64,000 nucleotides of DNA from Anthoceros angustus (Eukaryota > Streptophyta > Anthocerotopsida > Anthocerotales > Anthocerotaceae), in contig VJWM01000011.1 in NCBI GenBank assembly GCA_010909165.1, positions 62,001 to 126,000 of the forward strand, given 5' to 3'. The position numbers and the translations under genes are program-made. Positions 21,121 through 31,334 of this stretch are shown piece by piece. Positions within the stretch are counted from its first letter, which is position 1; every line of letters starts with the position of its first letter. Under the pieces are notes generated by a model that saw only the letters and a program-made list of their open reading frames with translations, was not told the DNA's origin and did no database searches.

Positions 21121-21480
21121 TCATGCTGAGACTTCCTCAGCATCCTTGGCCACTTTGCGGGGAAGGTAGTGCCCAACCATCCAGACATTTTTTTTCAAAA
21201 TGGCATCCATGACCTTGCCATCGCATTCATCGGTTGGGTAACCTGCCTCAACCAACAGGTTCCACACGTTAATAGCAGTGTCAATCCCCTGTGAGTTAAC
21301 CTGTGGACCCAAAGCAGGACTTGTGATTTTGGAATTCATCCAAAACGCTCGCAGCTTCACCAGCCAATTTCCGTGAACTGTACCAACAGCTCTGATCTCA
21401 TCCACGGTTGGCTCCCTCCCAAACATTCCTCTGAACCTATCCAGAAAACCACGCCAAAGCATGTGTAGGTATTGCTACTC
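21121..21480 (-). pseudogene. ORF inside CACTA element, truncated copy
   Basis: This 113-codon minus-strand frame contains FLDRFRGMFGREPTVDEIRA, GNWLVKLRAFWMN and AINVWNLLVEAGYPTDECDG. It duplicates the longer frame at 22183-22638 with small deletions (for example, loss of the residues matching LDDG). No family is recognised. Confidence 0.5.
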
Positions 21481-22182
21481 GTATCCTTCACCCTCTTCAT
21501 GGCACCCTCCTCCCCAGCACAAAATAGAAAGTACAACTGCTCTGATCATGCGGCAGCACCTACGGTCCCTATGTCTGCCCTGGGATTGAGAAACACAGCA
21601 CAGCAAAACTCCAGCTCACATGCAAAGCTTGCAGCACATGGCCTCGCTCACTCGCGATGCCAGATTGAAAATCAAAGCAAATGCAGCAAGAGCAAAACCG
21701 TGTTGTTCAAAACTTTCAAACGCAATCAGTCCCTGGATAGGGCTCCAAATTGGACACACAGTATACCATTAGACTCGCCTCATCAAGGCGAGCAGTTTGG
21801 TATAAGAATCAACGGCAACCGACCTGTAACGCGGGCGCTATGAGCCCTGGAAGGTTGGAAACCCCAAACTTGTTGGGTCAGCGTTGCTGTGGCTGCAACG
21901 CTGCTGCGGCTGGTGAGGCGGGGGAGGTGGTGCCTTGCTGTGGGTGCGTAGCCACCTCCTCTAAGCCCAGACGCACTCAGATCTCGCAGTTAGTCGTCAC
22001 CTGCACTGCAACAGGACAGCATGTAAATCCTTGCAACCCTTGAGCCCAAATCTGGCTGCCTGCACCAGGCAGCTTGGAGTCGGGTAAGTCGCACCTGGCA
22101 CTGCAGCGGGACACAGAAACATCAATCCTTGCAACCTAAACATGGAACTGATGAAAGCAACAGCATCAGCCTCTAACCTTAA

Positions 22183-22638
22183 TCATGCTGAGACTTCCTC
22201 AGCATCCTTGGCCACTTTGCGGGGAAGGTAGTGCCCTACCATCCACCCGTCGTCTAAGACATTTTTTTTTATGATGGCATCCATGACCTTGCCATCGCAT
22301 TCATCGGTTGGGTAACCTGCCTCAACCAACAGGTTCCACACGTTAATAGCAGTGTCAATCCCCCCCTGTGAGTTAACCTGTGGACCCAAAGCAGGACTTG
22401 TGATTTTGGAATTCATCCAAAACGCTCGCAGCTTCACCAGCCAATTTCCGTGAACTGTACCAACAGCTCTGATCTCATCCACGGTTGGCTCCCTCCCAAA
22501 CATTCCTCTGAACCTATCCAGAAAACCACGCCCCCATGGCCAAAGCATGTAGGTATTGCTACCTGTATCCTTCACCCTCTTCATGGCACCCTCCTCCCCA
22601 GCACAAAATAGAAAGTACAACTGATCATCATGCAGCAC
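22183..22638 (-). CDS. Unidentified ORF inside CACTA element (151 codons)
   Basis: The minus-strand frame runs MLHDDQLYFLFCAGEEGAMK, then RGFLDRFRGMFGREPTVDEI, AVGTVHGNWLVKLRAFWM and ends VGHYLPRKVAKDAEEVSA. The middle part is Trp/Phe-rich and helical and the end is charged. It is not a recognisable CACTA transposase (TnpA/TnpD) and could be an exon of a captured host gene or an element-specific protein. The copy at 21121-21480 shares most residues, so the frame has been maintained in part. Flanking non-coding sequence is duplicated with it. Confidence 0.45.
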   Translation of the reverse strand: MLHDDQLYFLFCAGEEGAMKRVKDTGSNTYMLWPWGRGFLDRFRGMFGREPTVDEIRAVGTVHGNWLVKLRAFWMNSKITSPALGPQVNSQGGIDTAINVWNLLVEAGYPTDECDGKVMDAIIKKNVLDDGWMVGHYLPRKVAKDAEEVSA

Positions 22639-23199
22639 CTCGGTCCCCTATGTCTGCCCTAGGATTGAGAAACACAGCACAGCAAAACTCCAGCTCACAT
22701 GCAAAGCTTGCAGCACGGCCTCGCTCACTCGCGATGCCAGATTGAAAATCAAAGCAAATGCAGCAAGAGCAAAACCCTGCTGTTCGAAACTTTCAAACGC
22801 AATCAGTCCCTGGATAGGGCTCCAAATTGGACACACAGTATACCATTAGACTCGCCTCATCAAGGCGAGCAGTTTGGTATAAGAATCAACGGCAACCGAC
22901 CTGTAACGCGGGCGCTATGAGCCCTGGAAGGTTGGAAACCCCAAACTTGTTGGGTCAGCGTTGCTGTGGCTGCAACGCTGCTGCGGCTGGTGAGGCGGGG
23001 AGGTGGTGCCTTGCTGTGGGTGCGTAGCCACCTCCTCTAAGCCCAGACGCACTCAGATCTCGCAGTTAGTCGTCGAAGTGACATGAAATCTGCTCACGTG
23101 CAGGTTTCTAGGAGTCGTGGGAACGACTTTGTTGATGGGCTGCCTGCACCAGGCAGCTTGGAGTCGGGTAAATCGCACCTGGCACTGCAGCGGGACAAA

Positions 23200-24340
23200 G
23201 AAACATCAATCCTTGGCTGGAACAACGAAAGCACTTGAGTTTCTAAGATAGCTGCAGGCACTCTCCCTTGGCGCGACTTCGATGACTAGCTGCCTCCATC
23301 TCCATCTCCAGGGTTTAGCATGGCGGCCATGGCTGGCGTCAGCGATTCTGGTGCGGGCTTGCCTCTCTGAGTCATGATACGAGACGAAGGGTTTTCCATA
23401 CACTTGTACAGCGTCTCTCCCTTGACCGCGGTGTGAAACGCCGGCGGGAAATGACTCATAGTCAGGACTTCCCGCCATTAGGTTGAGCAGGAATTTCGCA
23501 GCACTCGCCAGTGCGTGTTTTTTGCATGATGTTTTTGCTCTGGTGGGAATGGAGCTCAAACCCTGATATGGCTTGGTGAATTAGCACATTATCATTGCAT
23601 TTATAGCCTTCTTCTTCCTTGAATATCGGTGATAATAGGACTTTACCCGAACCCTAGACCTCAAGCCAACATATTCCATGCGAATCCCGAAGCCCAAGGT
23701 TACTTTAACCAAACCCTAAGCCTCATCCGACATATTCAACTCGATTTTCGAAGGCCAAGGTTAATTTGACCCAAACCCTAATCCTCGGCCGGCATCATTT
23801 GTGCGATGAAGACCAAGGACACTTTAGGCTATATATGCTACCTAGCATATATTTGGAATAACACTATAATTAATAATTTGGGTTTGGGTCAATATAATTA
23901 GGTTAAGTGGTTCAATTGAGGATGCAAATGTTTTGAAAGTGGAGACTAGTATATGATGGAGTTCATACGAACATGTCTTTTGTGGATTGGCTACAAAATG
24001 AAGTAACTACATCGATATCCTTTGAATGAATATCACATATATGGACAGTGAATCCCTTTACCTTGTCCAAACTAATTCAATGATAATGTATGGAATCAGT
24101 GGGGCGGAATCTTGATGTGGAAACTTGGCGTTGTCTTTGAAGAAAATATGGATGCATAGGGATGTGGATGCATATAGAGGATTTTTCAGCATGTCCCCGC
24201 TTGTTCTCGTTTAGGGTCGGCCTAGCCCAAGCCGTAACTGATGTACACCCCGGTTACCTCTACTTTTGTTCTTTTTAGGGTAAAAAGATGTGGGTTATCA
24301 TCAAAACCCATTCTAAATTAGTTAGTGTCATGTGTCTAGT
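23200..24340. other. CACTA interior, mostly AT-rich non-coding
   Basis: A 117-codon minus-strand frame at 23559-23206 has no recognised domain. From 23640 to 23830 three imperfect direct repeats of about 60 bp each carry an AACCCTA telo-box-like motif. The rest is AT-rich without signal. Confidence 0.45.
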
Positions 24341-24720
24341 CGTAAAGGGTCTTGTTGAAAACCCTACAGTGTGTAGTAAACTATGGGATGTTGTAAAATA
24401 CCATTGGCATGTTGTAAAAGAACTTGTAATGGAGAAAGTCCTGTAGTAAATTGATGGCCGTAGTAAACAAACATGCCATCGTTGTAAATCCATAAGCTCA
24501 TTGTAAAATAACAAGTGCCCCGTAGTAAAATCCATTTTGTTTTGCCATGTCAGCTGTTGCGCCTTTGGCAAAACAAGCCCTGTAGTAAAGTTGGAATGAG
24601 GTTTAGTAAATTCAGGGCTATACTTGAAAATAATACATGGACTTGAAAACGGTGCCTTCAATTGACGTAGTAAAATGGGCAGTCGTGGTAAAATGTATCC
24701 CTGTTGTAAAACTGCAATTA
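24340..24720. repeat. CACTA right subterminal GTAGTAAA/TTGTAAA repeats
   Basis: At least ten CGTAGTAAA, TGTAGTAAA or TTGTAAAA motifs occur here, mirroring the left subterminal block. Confidence 0.75.
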
Positions 24721-24746
24721 GTAAAAGTATACTTTTCCTAGTAGTG
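24720..24746 (-). repeat. CACTA right terminal inverted repeat
   Basis: It reads ...ACTTTTCCTAGTAGTG on the plus strand, the inverted counterpart of the left end, and is followed by the AAT target duplication. Confidence 0.9.
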
Positions 24747-24749
24747 AAT

Positions 24750-26530
24750 GGGGAAGAGGACGAGGAGGATGAGAACGCAGGGTCGCAAGCAAAGTTTAAG
24801 TTTGATATCTGTCTTTACGCTGAAGAAACTTAAGCTGCAACATAAATGATGGTTGAGCCAAGGGACACTCACACGAAGATCAAGGAAGCTTATCTATGAG
24901 ATCCATTGGTACAGGATTGGATCAATGAAGTGGAGCAACTGGGATCTAAGTTTAAGCTTATGGATGGCTTGTTCATATTCAAGCAAAGCATAATTATAAT
25001 TCTTGATTCACAAGAGTTGAGAAGGTAGTTGTTTACAGAGGGTCATGATGTGCCTAGCACAAGTCATCGATGGATTAACCCAACTTATGAAAAGTTGAGA
25101 AAGTTGTTTTACTGGTCTGGAATGTACAAACAATGTAGGGTATGTTAAGTCTTGTGTAGACTACTTGCAAGATAAGGTGGAGCAAAAAATCTGTGAGATT
25201 TGTTGCAATCTCTGCCTATTCCAAGTGGGCCTTAGAAAGATATTAATGAATTTCATTATACAATTGCCAGCGAGTAATGGACACAACTATCATGATAATG
25301 GTTGATAGATTCAGCAAGTAAGCATACTTCATCGAAAAGAAGTTCATCCTTGCTTCCATAAGGGTAATGACATTCTGGACCTTATATAGACTTGCCAGAC
25401 CATCCCAGATTCCTTGGGATGTGTCATATCCCTCAACATGCTTTTGTCTAAGTCGTTGCTGATCAAATGCTTTGCAGTTCTATTCCTATCAAGAAGCGAC
25501 TGAAAGCTTCTGAAGTTGCTTAGTCGTTCAAGAGGCATGTATATGAGTTATATGGAGTGCGTATGAAAATTATGAGTGATAGAGATCTTAGATTCAGTGC
25601 AAAGTTTAAGCAACAGTTTGTGAAGAGCTTAGGAGTGTAATTATGTTTGAGCACCGTATACGTACCACCCTGATACAGATGGATCAATAGAGAGGGTGAA
25701 CAGAATCCAAGAAGAATACTTACGACACTACGTACAAATGGACCAGCGAGATTGGAGTGATTATCTTAAGGATGTAGAGTTTTGTTACAATAACATTGTA
25801 CATAGTTCCACAGGCTATACACTATTTCAGATGACAAATAATCAAGCAATGGATGTAGTTTCCATGTTGAACATTGAAGTGTTTGAGACAACACCAAGAG
25901 AACCACGTGAGTTTATTGCGCAACTGAAGGCTAAGCATAAAGTTGCTAAGAAGATTTTGGCCAAAGCTCAACAAAGGCAAAAGAAGTTTGCTGATAGGCA
26001 GAGTTTCAAATAGGTGACAAAGTGTGGGTGAAATTGAAGAATTTCCCACTACCACAAGGATTGACCTCAAAGTTCAGGCCTAAGTATGGAGGACCTTTCA
26101 TCATTCTGAAGTGCATTGGAAATGCTTACACACTCCAACCGTCTGAATGGATCTTCTCTCATAATGTGTTTCATGTCTCTTAAGTGAAACCATTTGTGAT
26201 TTCGAAAGAGAATGAAGATATGAATGTCTCTTAAGTGAAACCATTTGTGATTTCGAAAGAGAATGAAGATATGAACATGAAGGATTATGTCATCCTGATT
26301 CGACACAGACCTCATGGATTACGGGAGATTGTTGAATTCCTGGCAGAGAGAGAAGCACTTGTTGTTCGTGGTTATGTATCAGAGTATTTGGTAAGGCTTT
26401 TGTGGTTATGCAAATCCTATTTGGATCTCACTTGAAGATGTACAACAAGGGTTATGGATGATCTCACGGGAGGTCATTGAGGACAGTGACATCTTCCCAG
26501 TGGCGGCGAGAATAACAACGCTGGTGAAAT
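24750..26530 (+). pseudogene. Ty3/gypsy integrase with C-terminal GPF and chromodomain-like end
   Basis: After an acidic linker the plus strand encodes EGHDVPSTSHRWINPTYEKL and KLFYWSGMYK (the HHCC zinc-binding region), FIIQLP-like and DRFSKYAYFI blocks. It then gives MKIMSDRDLRF with the second catalytic Asp, a DTDGSIERVN block with the catalytic Glu, and NNIVHSSTGYTLFQM. The C-terminus reads DKVWVKLKNFPLPQG and FRPKYGGPFIILK (GPY/F motif). A FLAERE...SEYLVR...GYANPIW-type chromodomain remnant lies near 26320-26440. Frameshifts and stops are frequent. The interval 25360-25525 does not fit the family. A 51-bp tandem duplication interrupts the end at 26174-26275. Confidence 0.85.
26174..26275 (+). 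repeat. 51-bp tandem duplication
   Basis: The 51 bp starting TGTCTCTTAAGTGAAACC at 26174 are repeated exactly from 26225. The unit is in frame (17 codons) but contains a TAA in the coding frame. Confidence 0.95.
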
Positions 26531-26578
26531 AAGATAGAAAGGTAAAAAGTTAAAAAAAGTAAAAAGCTAATTAGTAGC

Positions 26579-26888
26579 TGTCCTGTTAGAGAGGAATTGC
26601 TATAGCCACTAATGAAGAGCTGCCTAGAGAGGACTCTTAGTGATCAATGGTCTACAAGAATCCCTTGAGTTAGTAGCCGCCTAATTAAGGCGATCCTGCG
26701 GGATATATAAGGGCTAGAACAAGGGTTTTAGGGATTAATCATCATCCAGTTCATGGTGCACTGCAAGCCTTGTGTTGAGAGAGGTGCGGAGAATCTAGCT
26801 ATAGTCTGTTGGGCGTAGATAGTTAGACTCAAGTGTGTATTCTATGAATAAATAGTAGCACTTCGAGGAGGTGGCTTGCAAGTCATCA
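26579..26888 (+). mobile_element. Probable 3' LTR of the Ty3/gypsy element
   Basis: A purine-rich tract at 26529-26575 precedes TGTCCTG. A TATATAA box lies at 26704-26710 and AATAAA at 26847-26852, and the sequence ends in TCATCA at 26888. No partner LTR is in the window, so the boundaries are inferred. Confidence 0.5.
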
Positions 26889-27679
26889 ATGGATGGCGGG
26901 CTACTTGGAGCCTATTGCTGCATCGTGAGATTAAGAACACCGAAAGTTGTGCAAATCTCGGATTGAATTGGCCAGGTCCTAGACCGCTGGGAAGCCAGCA
27001 CTTGCCACTTCCTTATTGGCTTCGTAGTGGGGAGCCTTACTTGTACAATGGTATTTTTTTTTAACGGAAGGAAAGCTATGCATGTAGCAACATGTACCAC
27101 ATACCATGATGTCGATGACTCCATGACACCATCCGTGTCGCATGTGTGGGCTGAGCTTGTTTCACACATCCAAGGCAAGAGCTCGGTTCCGTTGAGCCCT
27201 TGGTGCCCTTTGCTGTCCAGGGTCTAGGGAGGAGGGGACGGTAATGCTAAATTTAGCACGCCAAATTTTCAAGTCCGAAAATCCGCTGTTAGTAGATTTT
27301 AATAAAAATAAGCAGTATATACGTACCTAGCCTTTGTGTGGTCGATTCGGAATAGTCACTGACTTGAAGTGGACGCGTTCGCAAGGTCAGCTTCATCGAG
27401 ATTGCGTAGCCTACCTGTTGTTGTGTTGCAAGCAGTGCTCGTCTGATCGCAGTGGTGTGCTCATTCGTGCTTCGGATACCGGCAGCCAACGCAGCTAACC
27501 GTGCAGTCCGCCATGGTGCCTTTTCCTGCCTACCAGTCTCTGAAATGAGTCCACCGGCTGCCCTGTGACTGTTACAGTTCCAGGAGGAACACATTGCCTT
27601 GGCTTGAGCTGTTTAGGTTTACTGCATGCTTGCTAAATCGCAGCTCCGCGACGCTGACAATTGTATCTTTGGACGCTAG
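26889..27679. other. Upstream region of the centrin gene
   Basis: No domain is recognised. A poly-T run lies at 27053-27061. The first centrin exon, which must supply the start codon, should lie here but cannot be identified with confidence. Confidence 0.4.
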
Positions 27680-28954
27680 AGTTACCGTAAGCCATCAGCT
27701 GGAAAGCGCAAAAAGAATCGCGACGGTCTCACAGATGAACAAAAGGAGGAGATCAGGGAGGCATTTGATCTATTCGATACCGACAGCTCAGGTATGTAAA
27801 TTTCGATGTGAGGCATCACGGCCAGCTCACTGTGAAATTGAAGCACCTTCTGAGCTCGTGCTCATGCTGTTGTCGATTACCTCAGGTTCCATTGACGCAA
27901 AGGAGCTGAAGGTGGCCATGAGGTATATAACTCCAGATTAGGTTCTATGTTCGGTCTACCTTACCTTTGTGCCTTCGTCTGCCTTGTGCTTTACAGCCGT
28001 ATGACTGGTTTCTCATCTGCGTGATCCAACTTCAGGGCCTTGGGGTTTGAGCCAACGAGAGACGTAAGTTGTCGAAATTCTTGGGTCCATTGCAGAACTT
28101 TCTTCCTTGAGAGATGGCCTAGCTTCACATTGACTGTTTTCCTAAGATGTATTTGCGCCCTGGAAAAGCAACGCTGCCTCATGGATGTTTTTGGAATGAC
28201 AGGAAATCAAGAAGATGATTGCTGATGTCGACAAGGATAACAGCAAAACCATCGACTTTGATGAGTTTCTGGTGATGATGACACAAAAGATGGGGGAACG
28301 GGATTCGAAGGAGGAGATTCTGAGGGCCTTTCGGCTGTTTGACAGTGATTCAACTGTAAGTGTTTGAGAGTGATTCAACTGTAAATGTTTGAGAGTGATT
28401 CAACTGTAAGTGTTTGAGAGTGATTCAACTGTAAGTGTTTGAGAGTGATTCAACTGTAAGGGTTTGAGAGTGATTCAACTGTAAGTGTTTGAGAGTGATT
28501 CAACTGTTAAGTGTTTGAGAGTGATTCAACTGTAAGTGTTTGAGAGTGATTCAACTGTTAAGTGTTTGAGAGTGATTCAACTGTAAGTGTTTGAGAGTGA
28601 TTCAACTGTAAGTGTTTGAGAGTGATTCAACTGTAAGTGTAGCCACGGAAAGTTTTTCTGTCCTGGGGATTCTGGTCTTGATCTCTGACATGACATGGGT
28701 ATTGCAGGGGAAGATAACTTTCGAGAATTTGAAAGCAGTTGCCAACGAGCTCGGTGAGGAACTGTCCGATCAAGACATACGTGACATGATTGGGGTGGCT
28801 GACAAGGATGGTTAGTATTTCTGTTGGTTGGACCTTTTGAGAGGTGACGTTGAGCGCCTGTACATCATCGAACGTCTCGTTGGTGGGTGCAGACGATGGA
28901 GAGGTAAACGAAGAGGAGTTTTTCAAACTCATGATCAAGAGCACCTTGTTTTGA
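27680..28954 (+). CDS. Centrin (EF-hand protein), six recognised exons
   Basis: Exons are 27680-27791, 27886-27922, 28036-28063, 28203-28355, 28708-28810 and 28893-28954 (stop TGA). All introns are GT-AG and phases match, giving 164 codons plus stop. The frame upstream of 27680 is closed by TAG at the acceptor, so a short first exon with the ATG is missing from this model. The basic start [12 protein letters not shown] is followed by [17 protein letters not shown]. The four EF-hand loops are [36 protein letters not shown] and [12 protein letters not shown], and the C-terminus is KLMIKSTLF. Loop 3 ends in Asn and loop 2 has Lys at the Gly position. The basic N-terminus and KSTLF-type end are typical of centrin rather than calmodulin. 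Centrins bind calcium at basal bodies, centrosome-like structures and nuclear pores. Confidence 0.9.
28344..28640 (+). repeat. 25-bp minisatellite that duplicates a splice donor
   Basis: The 12 exon bases AGTGATTCAACT plus the donor GTAAGT and GTTTGAG form a 25-bp unit (two units are 26 bp). AGTGATTCAACT occurs twelve times from 28344 to 28632. All but the first copy lie in centrin intron 4 of this model. Confidence 0.95.
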
Positions 28955-29017
28955 TCATGCGGTTCAAATGAGCTAGTTCTTGGGGTTGGATATATTACAG
29001 CTGTATCTAGACCACCT

Positions 29018-29120
29018 ACCGGCATCATAACTGCAGGAGGATAACTGCTTTAAGTTACACGTCCGAATTACCGGCATCATAACGGCAGGAGGATACCTTC
29101 TTTAGGTTACACGTCCATTC
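29018..29120. repeat. 52-bp tandem duplication between centrin and SDR genes
   Basis: ACCGGCATCATAACTGCAGG at 29018 recurs with few changes at 29070. It lies in the intergenic space between the two convergent genes. Confidence 0.85.
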
Positions 29121-29401
29121 GGACGAGTTCTTGTAAATTCAAGGCCAGGGAAGATTTGATCTAGGGTCTCTTTTGCATAACCTTCATGTCACGTTCACCT
29201 ATATAGCAAACTTGTGCTGTAAATGTCCTTCCCAGCTTTTGCCGCTGCGACACGTCTTGGTCCCACCTGAAACCAGTATTGGAAACAAATTGAAGCGTCC
29301 CAAGACTCAATTGAAACTAGCCTGACGAGTCCTGCTTGTGACCTTCACGCCTGGGTGGAGATAGTTACCTTCCTGATGACAAAGGAACCAAGGGCGGGGA
29401 A

Positions 29402-31334
29402 TTATTGGAACACGTACAAAAGGAGAAGAATGGGCTGCAGACCATGAAAAGGGGTTAGATTGCGTTGCCGCTTACAAAATAACAAATTTGCGTTGCCGCT
29501 TACAAAATAACAAATTTGCGTTGCCGCTTATAAAATAACAATTTTGCGTTGCCGCTTGCAACGTGTATTCCCTCAGCGTTGGAAACCTCACCTGTCGTGA
29601 AATCCATGCTTCGTCAAGCCCATGCAGTGTTGCTTTAACGATGAGCTTCGAACACCTTGCAACTCCCAACCGTCCCTGTTCAGAAAGCACAACCAGATTC
29701 ATGGGAACTAGTGCAAGATAGCAGCCAAAGTGGGGGAGCGACTCTGCCGGATGCTTACCTCCTCTTGGGATTTGAATGATTTATCTGCTGGGTAAGATCC
29801 CACATTTATGGGACCAGGACAAACAAGTGTGACCTTGATCCCTTGTTTGCCAATCTGACCAGTTTCAGCACACAGTGTCAAAAGGTTGTGTACACAAATT
29901 TTGAGATGAAACAGTCCAAAAAAGGATACAGTCCATACACTCCTAAAAGGAACATAAGGGCTGATTGCAAAGACTATTTGAACAGTACCTCCGATCGTAG
30001 AGAATCGAAGTAACCATGTACGGCATGCTTAGAGGCTGCATAAACGGACTGACCAGGAGCTGGTATCCTCCCAGCAACACTGCTTACCTAGTCAAACATA
30101 TACAACACTTTCAACTTTTGCTACCCAGATCTACAGTTCTCCAGCACGACCAGAACCTGACCAACAACATTATCAAGATTCCGTCGGCATGTTCTGCACA
30201 AAGGTCACGAGCTGTCCTTACAACAACAAAATGTCCCTGCTTCCTGCGTAGCATCCCAGGAAGTAGCAGGTTGGTCAACCTTATGACACCGAGAACATTG
30301 ATATTGAACGTGGCCTGCACGCACAGAGGACGTTGAACAAGACGACACCACAATTTCCAAGAGAAAGAAAGAACAGAAGACATTGTACAATTGCACCTCA
30401 TACAACGTCAACTATATCGACCAGCATCAACCTGAAGAACGTCTTCCGGAACATCCATGGCTGCACTTCTCTGGATGTTGAGGAGCACTGAGTTAGAAAA
30501 AGCGTATCAAACGGGGTACAGCAGTTCCAAATCAAATCTGTGAAGTAGCAACATACAGGCCGGGGATGAGCTGCGTTGTGAACCATACAGTCAACACCAG
30601 CTCTATCGAATGCCGCTTCTGCCATTTCTACGGCTCCCTGAAGAGCTGCTGCTTCGGCAGTTATGTCAAAGGGTAGGATGACTACTCCATTAGGAGCATG
30701 CTTTCCTGCCAAAGTGGACAATCTCAGAGCTCAAGGCATTCTGTAGTCGTACAAACGACACTATATAACGCCACTCTACCTACCAACAAGCTCCCCTTTG
30801 ACTCTCTCCAGCTCTTCCTGTCTTCGTGAGGAAATGATCAGCTTGGCTCCCAAGCGTGCAAAATCCTTTGCAAGGGCTTCACCTGTTGTTCAAGTATAAG
30901 AGACAGCAGTTGCACACATTGTTAACCAAACCAAGATCAAGGAACGCATCCTCGCTGTTTGCACTTCAACTTAGTGGAAGTTACCAATTCCTTGACTTGC
31001 CCCCGTAATCCACACAACCTGTAGAACAAAATGAAAGCAAAGGTTCAGCACCACTATTTGTTGCTCCACTCAAAGAAATCCTAAAAATTTCCCCCATGCA
31101 AGATACAAACCTTGTCTTCAAATGCTAGCGGAGGTACTGGCCCCTTACTCATCAAAATGATGTCTCCTGCCATGAAATGGACAGTTTAAGGCTTTGGACC
31201 AAGCAGTCCCTCACATCTCAACAACAGCAGCGAAATAGCACAAACCCCATACCATCGGCCTTGGATATGAGATAGACGAAGTGCACTAGCGCCGCGATGG
31301 CCAGAGTCACTCCCACCCACAGCAGTACGGCCAT
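29402..31334 (-). CDS. Short-chain dehydrogenase/reductase, DHRS7-like, membrane-anchored
   Basis: Eleven minus-strand exons with GT-AG borders are 31334-31253, 31166-31111, 31018-30985, 30882-30784, 30705-30557, 30470-30432, 30314-30222, 30087-29989, 29854-29759, 29675-29592 and 29434-29402. They encode 287 residues. The start MAVLLWVGVTLAIAALVHFV is a single N-terminal membrane helix. The cofactor motif is TGASQGIG (about residues 50-57), then RRQEELERVK, HNAAHPRP, VSSVAG with the catalytic Ser, and YAASK with the catalytic Tyr and Lys. LVCPGP and GLDEAWISRQ follow. This layout matches classical SDRs of the DHRS7 type, NAD(P)-dependent oxidoreductases of the ER or lipid droplet surface whose substrate cannot be read from sequence. 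The frame meets TAA at 29404-29402, inside a conserved-looking QYFP-type block, so the protein is cut short of the usual C-terminus. Confidence 0.9.
29461..29557. repeat. 28-bp tandem repeat in the last SDR intron
   Basis: Three and a half copies of a 28-bp unit beginning TGCGTTGCCGCTTACAAAAT start at 29461, 29489, 29517 and 29545. The array sits between SDR exons 10 and 11, about 25 bp upstream (on the minus strand) of the last acceptor. Confidence 0.95.

Larger units (their letters stand above)
21090..23200. repeat. Tandem duplication of about 1.06 kb inside the CACTA element
   Basis: The block starting GATGAAAGCAACAGCATC occurs at about 21088 and 22153. The two units run collinearly to about 22150 and 23200, with small indels and one extra insertion in the second. 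ACATGGAA is shared at the joint. Confidence 0.85.
20040..24746 (+). mobile_element. Non-autonomous CACTA (En/Spm-type) DNA transposon
   Basis: The left end starts CACTACTAGGAAAAGTG and the right end is its inverted copy, differing at one base in the first 26. Both are flanked by the 3-bp target duplication AAT (20037-20039 and 24747-24749), as is characteristic of CACTA elements. Subterminal regions on both sides are packed with GTAGTAAA-type motifs, the usual transposase-binding arrangement of this superfamily. No transposase frame is recognised in the 4.7 kb, so it would need a helper. The interior carries a 1.06-kb tandem duplication with a minus-strand ORF that may be captured sequence. 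Confidence 0.9.

Noticed and set aside
25344..25538. Minus-strand ORF within the gypsy integrase, possible third inversion
   Set aside because: The frame could not be matched to an integrase block in either orientation, so an inversion cannot be claimed.
27594..27679. ATG at 27594 as centrin start
   Set aside because: That frame does not join the exon at 27680, and the in-frame codon before 27680 is TAG, so an upstream exon is required.
28344..28640. CRISPR-like array of regularly spaced repeats
   Set aside because: The repeats are contiguous 25-bp units without unique spacers, inside an intron of a eukaryotic gene. It is a minisatellite.
27680..28954. Calmodulin instead of centrin
   Set aside because: The basic N-terminal extension, the EF-hand 3 loop ending in Asn and the KSTLF-type C-terminus fit centrin. 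Calmodulin lacks these.
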